64,000 nucleotides of DNA from Hordeum vulgare subsp. vulgare. Its lineage: Eukaryota; Streptophyta; Magnoliopsida; Poales; Poaceae. The translations under genes were made by a program, and so were the position numbers. Every line of letters begins with the position of its first letter. Within the stretch, counting starts at the first letter, position 1. The DNA is taken from NCBI RefSeq assembly GCF_904849725.1, contig NC_058518.1, positions 326,638,581-326,702,580 on the forward strand, in the 5' to 3' direction. Below are positions 10,592-21,723 of the stretch, piece by piece. The notes under the pieces are model-generated. The model made no database searches, had not been told where the DNA came from, and saw only the letters and a program-made list of their open reading frames with translations.

Positions 10592-13500
10592 GATTTGGGA
10601 TGAATACTCATCTCTTACAAAGGCATTTTATTTTTTTTAACTTATTTCAACTCCAGGCTCTTTGTGTGATCAATATGCATCATTCAAAGCCACGTCATCA
10701 ATTTTCAACCCTTTCTCACTCATTTGCTATTTTTCATTCATTTAATGTTTTTAGTTAAATGACCCTGAAACTGAAAAGCACTGAAAATGAACTCCCAAAA
10801 TGCTGAAACTTGGCATGGTATTATAATTTCACCCACATATCATGTGCTAAAATGTTGGGACGGTTACAGCAAAAACTGGATCCACTTCATGTATAAACTG
10901 CACAATCTCTTTCGAAGTATGAGGGTTTCGGACGAATACTCATCGTTTACAAAGGCATTTCATATTTTAAAACTTATTTCAACTGCATACTTTTTGTGCG
11001 CTCAATATGCACCATTTAAAGCCACGTCATCAATTTTCAACCCTTTCTCACTTCATTTGCTATTTTTCATGCATTTAATGTTTTTTGAGCTAAATGACCC
11101 TGAAATTGAAAAGCACTACAAATGAAGTCTGAAAAGGCTCGAGATTTGGCCTCGTAACATCATTTCACCCACATATCATGTGCTAAAAAGTTGGGAGGGT
11201 TACGGCAAAACCTGGATGCACTTCGTGTACAAACTGGACAATCTCTTTCGAAGTATCACGGTTTCGGACAAGTACTATGTCTTACAAAGGCATTTTATTT
11301 TTTAAAACTCATTTCAACTCCATACTTTTTGTGCTCTCAATATGCATCATTCAAAGCCATGTCATGAATTTTCAACCCTTTCTCACTTCATTTGCTATTT
11401 TTCATGCATTTAATGATTTTTTGAGCTAAATGACACTGAAATTGAAAAGCACTTCAAATGAACTCTTAAAAGGCTGAAACTTGGCATGGTATCATTATTT
11501 CACCCACATATCATGTGCTAAAAAGTTGGGAGGATTGCGGCAAAAACTGGACAATCTCTTTCGAAGTATCACGGTTTCGGACGAATACTCATCTCTTACA
11601 AAGGCATTTCATATTTTAAAACTTATTTCAACTTCAAACTTTTTGTGCGCTCAATATGCATCATTGAAATCCACGTCAAATTTTGAACCGTTTCTCACTT
11701 CATTTCCTATTTTTCATGCATTTAATGGTTTTTTGAGCTAAATGACCCTGAAATTAAAAAATACTCAAATGAAATGTGAAAAGGCTAACACTTAGCATGG
11801 TAACATCATTTGACCCACATAGCATGTGCTAAAACTTGGGAGGGTTACGGAAAAAACTGGATGCACTACGTGTACAAAACTTGACAATCTCTTCCGAAGT
11901 ATCACGGTTTCGGACCAATACTCAATTCTTTCATAGGCATTTCATTTTTAAAAATTATTTCAAATCTAGACTTATTGTGCGTGAAATATACACCATTTAA
12001 AGCCACATCATCAATTTTCAACCCTTTCTCACTTCATTTTCTATTTTCATGCATTTAATAATTATTTTTAAGCTAAATGACCTTGAAATTGGAAATCACT
12101 ACAAATGAACTCTAAAAAGGCTGAAACTTGGCATGGTATCATCATTTCACCCACATAGCATGTGATAAAAAGTTGGTAGGATTACAGCAAAAACTAGATG
12201 CACTTCGTGTACAAACTAGACAATCTCTTTCGAGGTATCACGGTTTCACATGAATACTCATCTCTTTCAAAGGCATTTCGATTTTTTTAAACTTATTTCA
12301 ATTCCAGACTTTTTGTGCGCTCAATATAAATCATTCAAAGCCACGTCATCAACTTTCAACCCTTTCTCACTTCATTTGCTATTTTTCATGCATTTAATGA
12401 TTTGTTTTTGAGCTAAATGACCTTGAAATTGAAAAGCACTTCAAATGAACTCTAAAAAGGTTGAAACTTGGCATGGTATTATAATTTCACCCACATAGCT
12501 TGTGCTAAAATGTTGGGAGGGTTACGGCAAAAACTGGGTGCACTTCGTGTACGAACTGGACAATCTGTTTCGAAGTATCACGGTTTCGGACGAATACTCA
12601 TCTTTTACAAAGGCATTTCATTTTTTTAAACTTATTTCAACTCCACACTTTTTGTGCGATCAATATGCACCATTTTAAGCCATGTCATCAATTTTCAACC
12701 CTTTCTCACTTCATTTGATATTTTTTATGCATTTAATGATTGTTTTGAGCTAAATGACCCTAAGATTGAAAAGCATTTCAAATGAACTCTGAAAAGGCTC
12801 AAACTTGACATGGTATCATCATTTCACACACATAGCATGTGCTAAAAAGTATGGAGGGTTATGACAAAAACTGGATGCACTTCGTGTACAAATTGGACAA
12901 TCTTTTGCGAAGTATCACGGTTTCGGACGAATACTCATCTCTTACAAAGGCATTTCATGTTTTAAAACTTATTTCAACTCTAGACTTTTGTGTGCTCAAT
13001 ATGCATCATTCAAAGCCACGTCATCAATTTTCAAACCTTTCTCACTTTATTTGCTATTTTTCATGCATTTAATGATTTTTTGAGCTAAATGACCCTGAAA
13101 TTGAAAAGCAGTGCAAATGAACTCTGAAAAGACTGAAACTTGGCATGGTATCATCATTTCACCCACAAATCATGTGCTAGAAAGTTGGAAGGGTTACTAC
13201 AAAAACTGGATGCACTTCGTGTACAAACTGGACAATCTCTTTTAAAGTATCACGGTTTTGGACGAATACTCACCTCTTACAATGGCATTTATTTTTTAAA
13301 GCTGATTTCAACTCCAGACTTTTTATGCGCTCAATATGCATCTTTGAAATGAATGCAAAATTTTCAACCCTTTCTCACTTCATTTTCTATTTTTCATGCA
13401 TTTAATGCTTTTTTCGAGCTAAATGACCCTGAAATCAAAAAGCACTTCAAATGAACTATGAAAAGGCTGACACTTGGAACAGTATCATAATTTCACCCAC

Positions 13501-13621
13501 ATAGCATGTGCTAAAAAGTTGGGAGGGTTACGACAAAAATTGGATGCACTTCGTGTACAAACTGGACAATCTCTTTCGAAGTATCACGGTTTCAGAAGAA
13601 TACTCATCTCTTACAAAGGCA
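10592..13621 (+). repeat. Afa-family (pAs1-like) tandem array, ~9 units of ~335 bp
   Basis: A GCATTTAATG landmark recurs near 10737, 11073, 11406, 11717, 12051, 12388, 12729, 13063 and 13397, giving spacings of 336, 333, 311, 334, 337, 341, 334 and 334. Units share the order: AAATGAACTCTGAAAAGGCT, a CACCCACATA block, a CTTCGTGTACAAACTGGACA block, TTACAAAGGCATTTCA, and TTTCAACCCTTTCTCACTTC. At 12773-12792 the sequence equals the 20-base AS-B primer of the Afa family as I remember it. The 311 bp unit lacks ~22 bp after GCGGCAAAAACTGGA (near 11550). The array follows the CACTA-type ORF remnant. Afa repeats are a standard Triticeae cytogenetic satellite. Confidence 0.85.
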
Positions 13622-14002
13622 CTTCGTGTAAAACCTCAGTAATTCTTTTTTGTTATGATCAACTAACACAAAACTATAATATTCTTCAATAACAAAAAGA
13701 ATCAACTAAAAAGCTTTTATAAACATTTAGTTATGATCAAAATATAATTTTGCAAAAAAACGCGCGTACTAGGCCACCAAGGCATGAATAGGACTAGAAA
13801 CCCAACTATAAATATGGGCCAGGATGCAGGCCCGTGGGTCAAGTCAGCCCAACGGGGCAAAGAGAGTGTTAGACATGTACTGTGTGTAATAGAGAGGAGC
13901 TCGAGAGGGAGGCCGCAGCAGGGCTTATAAACAACCGCGGGCGCCCTTCGCTCGATGAGGTGGGACTAAACTTCCACTGCCCCGTGCTAGTGCCAGAAGC
14001 AG
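13622..14002. other. Spacer after the Afa array
   Basis: AT-rich sequence passes into GC-rich DNA near 13830. No CACTA terminal repeat (CACTAC or its complement), gene or RNA was found here. It probably belongs to the flanking CACTA-derived DNA. Confidence 0.4.
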
Positions 14003-14160
14003 CCCTTTAGTCCCGGTGCGTGGCACCAACCGGGACTAAAGGCCTGGGCTTCCCGCCGCTTGGCTTGGTGAAATTCACCTTTAGTCCCGGTTCGTGGCTC
14101 CAACTGGGACTAAAGGGGATCTTTAGTCCTAGTTGAAGCCACCAAACATGACTAAAGACC
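14003..14160. repeat. Three hairpin-type CACTA subterminal repeats
   Basis: Three consecutive inverted repeats of the form CTTTAGTCCCGGT...ACCGGGACTAAAG lie at about 14004-14043, 14079-14117 and 14120-14158. The first is nearly perfect and the last is degraded. Repeats of this type are characteristic of subterminal regions of grass CACTA transposons. No terminal CACTA motif was found next to them, so this end looks truncated or rearranged. Confidence 0.75.
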
Positions 14161-14545
14161 CCTATACATATACCCGTCGTCCACTTCGTCCAAAATCTCT
14201 CTCCCATTTCCCCCACGCCGATGCCTTGCCCCAATGCCGCCAGGTTGTCGGAGTTTGCCTCTGCCCCCGAATCCGTCGTCGTCGTCACTGCACCCAACGC
14301 CGGCCGCGAGCGCCACCTCCATGAGCCCCGACGCCGCCCGTGCCGCCAGCTGCTCGCCGTTCCACCGCATGCCATCATCGTATTTTTCTCGTGCGCGCCG
14401 CCATCCGACCGCACCGGCCAGGCCACCTCGCGCGTCGTCGTCTTCCTCCTGCGTCGCCGATGATGAGCCCCTGCCGCAACTCTCTCCCTCCTCCCACTCT
14501 GAGCCTCCACACCTCTTTGCATTTTCGATTTGTTGATGACAATCA
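14161..14545 (+). other. GC-rich leader-like segment of the CACTA element
   Basis: A CCG/GCC-rich block downstream of the subterminal repeats is open in several frames on both strands, as expected from composition. Its position fits a 5' untranslated exon of the ORF that follows, but no protein is recognised in it. Confidence 0.4.
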
Positions 14546-14569
14546 TTGTGTTTGATGTGATTTGTGATG

Positions 14570-14755
14570 GAATGGGGAATAGAATGCAATGCTGAAATGA
14601 ATTATGAATGATGGAATGAATTATGAAATGCAATAGAATGATGGAATGGGTAATAGAATGCAATAGAATGAAGAGGGAATGAATTATGAATGATGGAATG
14701 GGTAATACAATGCAATGCAATGCGATGAGCTTTGTGATGGAATGCAATGCGAGAG
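14570..14755. repeat. Degenerate AATGCAATG / GATGGAATG simple repeat
   Basis: Short units related to GAATG, GCAATG and GATGGAATG are repeated irregularly over ~185 bases. Low-complexity DNA. Confidence 0.7.
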
Positions 14756-15074
14756 TTTATATTCGACAATATTCAATGATGCATTAAGTGGATTATTGTA
14801 TGTATTAGTGATATTATATATATGATGATATTTCTTCTTGATTAGTTAATAAATTGTTTTACCTTTCTTTTCGATTAGTTAAGCTATGGATGCTATCGAA
14901 AATATAGGTAGACATAGGTCAATTTTAATGTAGTTTATTTCAATGTAGTTACAACACGTGAAATGTAGTTTATTAAAGTTTATTTAAATGTAGTGTATTA
15001 AATAGTTGTAAAAGTTTATTAATGTTTATTACAATGTAGTTGACTTCATTGCAATTAATCGATAAACACAGGAA

Positions 15075-16262
15075 ATGTCTAACGACAATTATTGGGAGTG
15101 TGAACTCTGCGGCGACAATCGGGGTGTGTGCAACACGCCTCACCTAGGAGATGATAGGTTCTTCACCATCAAGCTTGATGAGACCTTTGATGTTTGTACG
15201 GTATGCAACGATGATAAGTGTTTTTTCGCAATTAAGCATGACTTCTGTTTCTTTGCTTCAACGTGTAATTTCTGTTTTATACAATTCGACTAGCTCCTCC
15301 CCTGCCATGCAAGAAGGCATGTCTTGGAGAGGCTCGGTTTCGAAGACCACGAGAGTATGGAGACGGGGAAAGCTACCCTGAGGACTAAACATGGTCACAC
15401 ATTTCTGATCAAAGTAATGAATGTAGTTAATAACACAAAAATAGGGTGCTCAAATTCGGAAGCTCTTTGCAAGGCATATGGATTTCAGGAGGGTATGGAA
15501 ATAACATTCGATCTTCGTCATGAAGATCATATTGAAGGTAACATCGAAATTTGGGTGGATGTCGATATGCTTCCTGTTTTACCTTCATGTGAGTTTGTCA
15601 ACCATATTTGTCAAGTAATTTGCATTCTATATTTAAAAATAGTTGGTGTTCATCCATACTAAATTTGTTAATTATAACCTACAGCTTATTTCTTTTCTTC
15701 GAGTGAATTACGGAGATTAATTGACACGACACACTACACTTATGGATTACATCTAACTTGGGAGGAGAAGGATGTTCTTATCCACTTTATTGTTGGTGTC
15801 CTGGTTGGTAGGGAGAACTTCTCATATAATTTGGGAACTGGCCCAAATTATACATTTTACATGCCACTAGTGCATAGGTTGAGGGCAGTAGACATTCGGC
15901 GAAATATCTTGGTAAGAGTTTGCTAATTAAGTACACTCTGCTATTGCATAAATGGTGTTGTTCACATTGGTAACTAGGCTATTATTATGTTCTTCAACAC
16001 CAACTACCAAATGATGTAGTGCCTCTGTTGATGCTCGACAATCAAAAGTATGTGACACTAGATCTCGCCATGGCACAAGCACGATGAGAAAACCTAACCT
16101 CATTGCCCAAAGGAGATGGTAGGACTCTATGGCAGAGCTCCGTTGGCTCCTTCTATACGGAAAGGTTTGAGGAGGATTGAAGTTTGAAATATCAAGCCAA
16201 AGAAAAAAGCATTGACATTCGTCCGAACAACGCTCCTATCAGGACCAAAAAATGGCTAACCT
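15075..16262 (+). pseudogene. CACTA-associated B3-like protein, broken multi-exon ORF
   Basis: The first coding segment begins at ATG 15075 and has a CX2C...C pattern (WECELCGDNRGVC). A second segment (15293-15592) encodes a B3-like fold: RRHVLERLGF, GKATLRTKHG, EALCKAYGF, GMEITFDL, NIEIWVDVDMLP. A third (15685-~15911) begins after an ACAG acceptor and encodes LTWEEKDVLIHFIVGVLVGRE and related residues. A fourth (~15978-16262) starts after CTAG and has two in-frame stops. Introns between segments have plausible GT/AG edges. I recall this B3-like family as an ORF carried by grass CACTA elements; its role is not established. With the stops in the last segment the copy looks dead. Confidence 0.65.
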
Positions 16263-16640
16263 AAACTCCTATGCAGAAAATAGGCACGATTGTCCTCCCT
16301 GTGATCGGCCACCAGAGCGGTAGGCAGAGGATAGTTGAATCCGCACGCTCTTTAGTGAAGCCTGGGGGGGGGGAATTTGCCCTAGCCAGAGCTTACGAGA
16401 TTAAGGGAAGGGGACTAGAGACGCATGGAAGATTGACAATGTATATTAGAAAATCAAGTTAAGTCCATTAAAGTATCGAAACTTTAGTGTCAGCACTCTA
16501 TAGATGAAGGATGTGTTATTACTACAAGCTATACCCGTTGAATGGCATGCATTTTTTATTGGTAGAGACACTGAGCTTTTTTTAGGCTAAGCACGTTTTA
16601 GTTTATTAATTGATATAATGTTCATGGGGATACACTGAGG
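16263..16640. other. Unassigned stretch after the B3-like ORF
   Basis: It contains a short open frame (16271-16462) with no recognised domain and a run of eight or nine G near 16364. It may be a decayed continuation of the same CACTA element. Confidence 0.35.
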
Positions 16641-16650
16641 ATTAGGGGGT

Positions 16651-17070
16651 TTAAGTAGCCATGGCGTCCTTCGGGAAGACATATAGTGTGTTTAGCCAGG
16701 GTATGTGCCTCGATACTGAAATATTTTCTTTGAAGATAAAGGAACATGACTCGAGCTCATCCGCCAACTTGGCAATATCATCAATTATTTGTCTAGTGTC
16801 TAACTTAGTGTCCTCAGCTACCTCCTTGTGATCATAGTAGATGACGACATGTCTTAAGGAAGGATCTTTTGCAAGAGCCAAGGCCTCACGACACACCATT
16901 GCTTCCCAAGAAGTTGGACTAGTAACTCCCTAACATATACATGCGGGACAGCCTAGGTGAAGCCCCGACGAGTCACTGTAAACTACCCCGAAAGACCTTG
17001 CAGATGTTGAATGTGAAACTGCTCTGTCGACCTTGAATTTTGCAAAACATGTAGGAGGGGTTTACAACGA
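16651..17070 (-). pseudogene. Plant RNase H-like (RVT_3) domain fragment
   Basis: The minus-strand frame starting before Met 16899 and ending at 16651 encodes CREALALAKDPSLRHVVIYYD, an acidic segment, and a C-terminal part resembling the FVFEGRESN...AH region of plant RNase H-like proteins. Upstream, a related frame with an apparent stop (near 16930) supplies the DGAVS-like start and a 'GVVYSDSSGLHLG'-like strand. Such domains occur at the ends of plant non-LTR elements and in dispersed pseudogenes. The expected downstream histidine motif is degraded (HIPWLN). No reverse transcriptase is nearby, so this is an isolated fragment. Confidence 0.6.
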
Positions 17071-17394
17071 GTCCTTCTAGAATGTTGGCACTGACTTGAC
17101 AATGAGTGGTTAGCTTTTTGGTTTGGATGCTTCATGATGATGCATATATAGTTTTCGATGAAATGGTGTGTGTGGCTTGTGTAGACCTTCTATGGAGAGA
17201 TTTATGCACCGTTTTGTGAACCGGTGCCCGTATGGCCGCTTTCTTGGGTCATCCCAAGAATGTGTGCTTGTGTTGGCTAGTCGTCGTTTCATTTGCTAGC
17301 TGGTTGCTCGTTCCTGTGCTCCCCTCTTTCACTTGGTACACGGTAGACCAGTCAATCGTTGATCGGTCGAATTTCTTTTATTAAAAAAGACTTA
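17071..17394. other. Unassigned sequence
   Basis: No recognised gene or repeat is seen. A short minus-strand frame (17110-17292) has no domain. Confidence 0.3.
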
Positions 17395-17890
17395 GAGTAA
17401 AGAAATAGAAAAGGTCCCAAGTTCCAAAAAATGTTCATGTTTTTTTAAGTTCACAAGTTTGAAAAAAATGGTGGATATAAAAACTATGGATTTTAAAATG
17501 GTTCCCGAATTCGGAAAAAGATTACAATTTTTTTAAATCACAAAATCATTTATGAATTTGATAAAAGTTTATACATTCCGCAGATTCAAAAAATTCTTGG
17601 GTATTAGAAAGGTTCGCACGCTCCTAAAGAATTTCATGAATTTGAAAAAAGTTTGTGAGTTCGAATTAATTTCGCGGATTTAGCAAAAAATTCAAAAAAC
17701 TGAAATAAGTGCACAAAATTGTTCATGAATTTTATAAACATTCACAAATTTAACTATTTTTGTGGGTTTTATGGATTCTGGAAAAGTTCATGAGTTTGAC
17801 AAAAGGTTCACAAATTTGAAACAAGTAGACAAATTTGAAAAATATTCAAGAATTTCGAAATTTTAGAAAATCTGAAGATAAAAGTTACTA
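17395..17890. repeat. AT-rich degenerate repeat (GTTCACAAATTTGAAAAA type)
   Basis: Loose repeats of GTTCA(C/T)(A/G)AATTTGAAAAA-like units fill this stretch. This low-complexity style is common inside unclassified or Mutator-like Triticeae elements. Short open frames here have no meaning. Confidence 0.55.
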
Positions 17891-18151
17891 ACTAAAAAGG
17901 AAAACAAAAATACCAAAAACCATACTGGAAAAAACCAGAGAAAACCAAACACAAAAAACCAGGGCAAGCATTTAGAAGCTTCTCCAAAGCGGGTGCACCA
18001 GGAACTTGCGAACTTGTCGCGCCCGATGGGGACCTCCTATTTGCCGCTAACTGCGGCAAAGAGGTGCAGCTTTGCATCTGAGGCAAGTAACCTGGGCCGG
18101 CTTATTCGCTGCGCATGGCGGAATGACAAATCGCAAAAGAAGTGCGCAATA

Positions 18152-18213
18152 CGTGGGAATCGAAACCTCGACATGCAATAAATGCATGCGATGCACTACC
18201 CACTATACCAGGC
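18152..18213 (-). other. tRNA-like A/B box pair (possible SINE head)
   Basis: On the minus strand CTGGTATAGTGGGTAGTGCAT (about 18191-18211) resembles a pol III A box, and GAGGTTTCGATTCCC (about 18157-18171) resembles a B box, ~40 bases apart, as in a tRNA gene. No acceptor stem or cloverleaf closes around them, so it is not a tRNA gene. It may be a tRNA-derived SINE head or a decayed tRNA-like insert. Confidence 0.35.
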
Positions 18214-18239
18214 GACCTGCTCTCCTACAATTGTAGCGC

Positions 18240-19180
18240 TAGTTTTAAAGAACAATCGGCAGCCACGAAAAATAAAAAAGTGAACGTTTTTCAAAATTAA
18301 ACTATTCTTACAAAACTTGATTGTTTTCAAAATTGAAAACCAATTTCGAAAATATGGACCATTTTCTAAATTTATGAACAAAAATTAAAAACTGTCGCAT
18401 TTTTAGAACATGTGAACAAATTTGGAAAACAGGAGCATATATGGAAATTCCAAATATTTTAGAATTTGTGAACAAAAATGAAACATGTGAACATTTTGTG
18501 AATTTGTGAACAAAACTGGACACATTACCATTTTTTAATATATAAACAAATTTAGAAATTGAAAATATGTTTTGGATTGTTGATAAAATGTACAAAAACA
18601 GGACAAATTGTTGAAATTCCAGAACATTTTTTTATTTTTGAGTAAAATTACAAAACGATAGCATTTTTATTGAAGTTGAAAATCTAGAACTTTTTTCAAA
18701 CAGAAAGGGAAAAGAAAAAAATAAACATGAGCGTATATGGAAATATCAAAATATTATAGAATTTTTGAACAAAAATGAAACATGTGAACATTTTTTGAAT
18801 TTGTGAACAAAATTTGAAAATAAACTTTTTTAAAGTATGTGAATAAATTCCAAAATTGAAAATATTATTTGGATTGTTGAACAAATTAACAAAAACAGGA
18901 ACAATTTTTTAAATTCCACAACATTTGTATATTTTTGAAAAAAATTACGAAACATGAGTATTTTTCAAGAATTTCCCATATAGATTTTACTTTTCTAACT
19001 GGAAGAACAATTTTCTAAAATCCAGACATTTTTTCAAAATTCAGAACATTTTAAAAAAATTGAAAACAGTTTTTAAAAATCCAGAACACTTTTTGAAACA
19101 CAATCAAAAAACAAAAAAGAAACAGAAACGAATAAAGAAAAAGTAAAATAAAAAACCTGTTTAGGGAAGCTTCTAGAAGT
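18240..19180. repeat. AT-rich degenerate repeat (AACATTTTTTGAATTTGTGAAC type)
   Basis: The same repeat style as at 17395-17890 in the opposite sense, with recurring GAACAAAATTTGGAA and TTTGTGAACAAA units. The two blocks flank the GC-richer segment holding the tRNA-like boxes and could be arms of one element. No terminal repeats were identified. Confidence 0.5.
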
Positions 19181-19494
19181 TCTCCAAATCCGGAAAAAAA
19201 CGACTAATACCTCTAGAAGGTTTCCAAAACAGGGATGAGTCAAACCCTTTAATGGGCCAGCCCATACTGAACAATTGTTCCCTCGCGTGTGTGTTTGTTC
19301 GACATTTCGATCGAGAGAGCGACATATAAGATTTTCCCGCGGGATGTATGTGTACGCTTGTTTCACGGGGGCGAACAAAGAAGAAAAATAAATAAATGGG
19401 CCCTACCGAGGATGAAGCCTAGAAGAAAATGGAGGATTAATGCATGTTATGTTGTACCTTCAAGTTCAATAGTTTATTAATACTAGTAAAAATG

Positions 19495-19512
19495 CCCGTG
19501 CGTTGCAACGGG
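19495..19512 (-). other. Helitron 3' terminal hairpin
   Basis: CCCGTTGCAACGCACGGG on the minus strand folds through CCCGT/ACGGG with internal TTGCAA-type pairing. It lies 8 bases before the CTAG end at 19483-19486. Confidence 0.75.
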
Positions 19513-20170
19513 AGAAATGGGAAGAGACATCCTTAATAACTCTGCTAGTTCGGCTCACATTTCCACAACCTAAGACATGGACCGACTCATATTTCGTCGA
19601 CCTACGGAGAAATACGGTTGATCGGGTTCATGATGCATGGTTCCCACATGTGGTTCATTACGGATAAGTAGATTACATGGTTCAGACTCCCGATGTTGTT
19701 ATAAACCAGGAATGACCCGGTGTCGAGGAACTATGTTGTGCGGCATGGGCCAAGTTCCAAAACAATGAACCAATTGAAAGAAATTCAGTTTATTTATAGG
19801 ACAGATAGTGAAACATAACCCACACATGCATAGATACTCTGCAAAAATAAATTTAATAGATAAGCAGCTAGTGGAAAAAAAGGAAACTACAACAATGTTG
19901 CAGAAATAAACATTCTACATCTCATAGGAGGAATCAAGCTAGTGAGCATAGCTTCTAGTGAAGATGCACGGACTTCAGTTTTAGGCAACCCATTCGTACA
20001 TGTTGGTGCCACAACTTGGGCGTCTTTGGCTGGCTTGTGAAGGAGAGTAAGGGGAATAGGCATGGTTCTGCTCTACGCCTTATCGTTTCTCTGCTCGGTC
20101 TGCAATCCTCTCCTCCGTCAGGTTGGAGATGAAGTGGTTGCACGCAAAATGAGAGAGCACATCAAGGAGC

Positions 20171-20569
20171 TCACGCGCGCGGAAGAGAGGATGGCCTGAA
20201 GCGGAACGATGGTGCGGGTGCTGCGATCTGTGCATATAACAGTACTCTTCTCTTTCGAGGACCTCTCTTGCGCCTCCAGCCGCTCTCCCTCTCCGGCAGC
20301 AGCGTGGCGTCGTAAGTAGAAGGAGAGTGTGGAGCAACAAGTTGGCCTCCGTTGGCTCCAAAGTCTGAAACCATATATTGCAGTTGGTTTCTTTTCAAAT
20401 GTGGAAACAATAGATAGACATAGTCGATCTGTTTTGTTGTGACAAAGTTCAGAGAAGAACAGAGTAGCATCGCACCTTCCCAACATCTGTGGAGATCACT
20501 CTCATCTGGGGGTACGTTGAGCAGCTGGTCGATCGACACGTCGTACACCGAGTAGAATGCAGTGTCCAT
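20171..20569 (-). other. Open frame inside the Helitron, possibly captured fragment
   Basis: The first part (MDTAFYSVYDVSIDQLLNVP, about residues 1-60) looks protein-like and follows a CAG at 20570. The rest is arginine-rich read-through. I do not recognise the protein. Gene-fragment capture is common in plant Helitrons, which is the only reason to single it out. Confidence 0.3.
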
Positions 20570-21723
20570 CTGCCATTAACAGCAATGAAACATATGTGTT
20601 GAATTCATTAACAAGAATGAAAGTGCATAGCCATTGTGTCAGATTTGATTGGATCCGATTGGAATACAAGGTTTGATTGCATAGCCATTAACAAGAACTA
20701 AATTAAATCTAACACGGTTAACAAGAATAAATTGTGTCAGATTAAATTCATTAACAAGAATGAAATACTCCAAGTTAACCTGGACAAAACGCTCTCTAAT
20801 GATTAGTCGGACCGGACTTTTATGTCTGCTGCTGTGACTGTAAGTTTCACCCGCAAAAAAAACTGTTAGTTTAACTTCGGTTACCAAGATTTCAAAAACG
20901 AAATTTGGGGTGTGAGCACTAACTGCAGTCGCCACAGTTGTACACCCAGTTAAGTTGAGAGAACAAATCCAAGCTGTTGAAGGAGGTGCTACTGAAATTC
21001 AGAGACCTGAACTTGACATCTCGAGGCACCTACAACTGGTTAGGTTCAGTTGGTTGCTCGAGCATACATAAATCTTGATCATCATAGTGAAATGCGATAA
21101 TAATGACACACTTTCCAAGATCGTGCGGGGTTGGATCGGCGTATTTCATCTACAGATTTTTCCGTTATGCTCTGCATACAGCAGAGAGCATTGTCGGAGC
21201 GCAGCTCCTCCGCCCCCTCACTCTCGCCACCATGGAGGCACCACAAACCACCAAACCCTCCTCGATCATCCGCCAATGCCGCCCCCTTCTTCTTTGACAT
21301 TTCCCCCGCACTTCCGCCGTACGTTGCTGACGCCGGCCGTGGTCACGACGGCATAGGTCGGCCACATTCCCGCACTCAACGCCGCCTCGCCGCCAGCCCT
21401 CGGCCACGGAGACCTCGAGGTGGAGGGGAGCCATGAAGAACAAAGAAAGCCACGGGGTGAGGAGGAGATGGGATTGGTAGGCAGGAGGCGGCCGGCGGCG
21501 CACGGGACGCATCAGGAGGTGGGTGGGGAGGGGCGGAGCGCTGCAGTGCGCCGCCGGCCGCGGGTGCGTGTGGATAGGAGACGCCGGCCGTGGGTGCGTG
21601 TGGATAAGAAGACCTTGACCACACACAGGACCGCGTGTTGATTTCGATAAACATCAAGGGCTTTTTTGCAAAAAAAGCCACGACGTACGACAGAAGCGCA
21701 ACGTGCTTTATTATTAGGGGAGA

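Larger units (their letters stand above)
19483..21723 (-). mobile_element. Probable non-autonomous Helitron, ~2.2 kb
   Basis: On the minus strand the 3' end has an 18-base hairpin, eight bases, then CTAG followed by T. This is the Helitron signature (hairpin plus CTRR, insertion before T), and this hairpin type is familiar from grass Helitrons. The likely 5' end is TCTCCCCTAATAATAAAGCA at ~21723; the base in front is T rather than the expected A, so that end is uncertain. No Rep/helicase is present. The interior is AT/GC mosaic and holds short open minus-strand frames (20171-20569, 20639-20935) that could be captured gene fragments; I recognise none of them. Confidence 0.65.

Noticed and set aside
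10592..13621. CRISPR array
   Set aside because: The ~335-bp repeat units without unique short spacers, and the plant context, fit a satellite rather than CRISPR.
14007..14747. 246-codon minus-strand frame
   Set aside because: Runs through the simple repeat and the CACTA hairpins; antisense low-complexity translation, no domain.
18152..18213. A tRNA gene
   Set aside because: A and B box-like sequences only; no acceptor stem or cloverleaf can be drawn.
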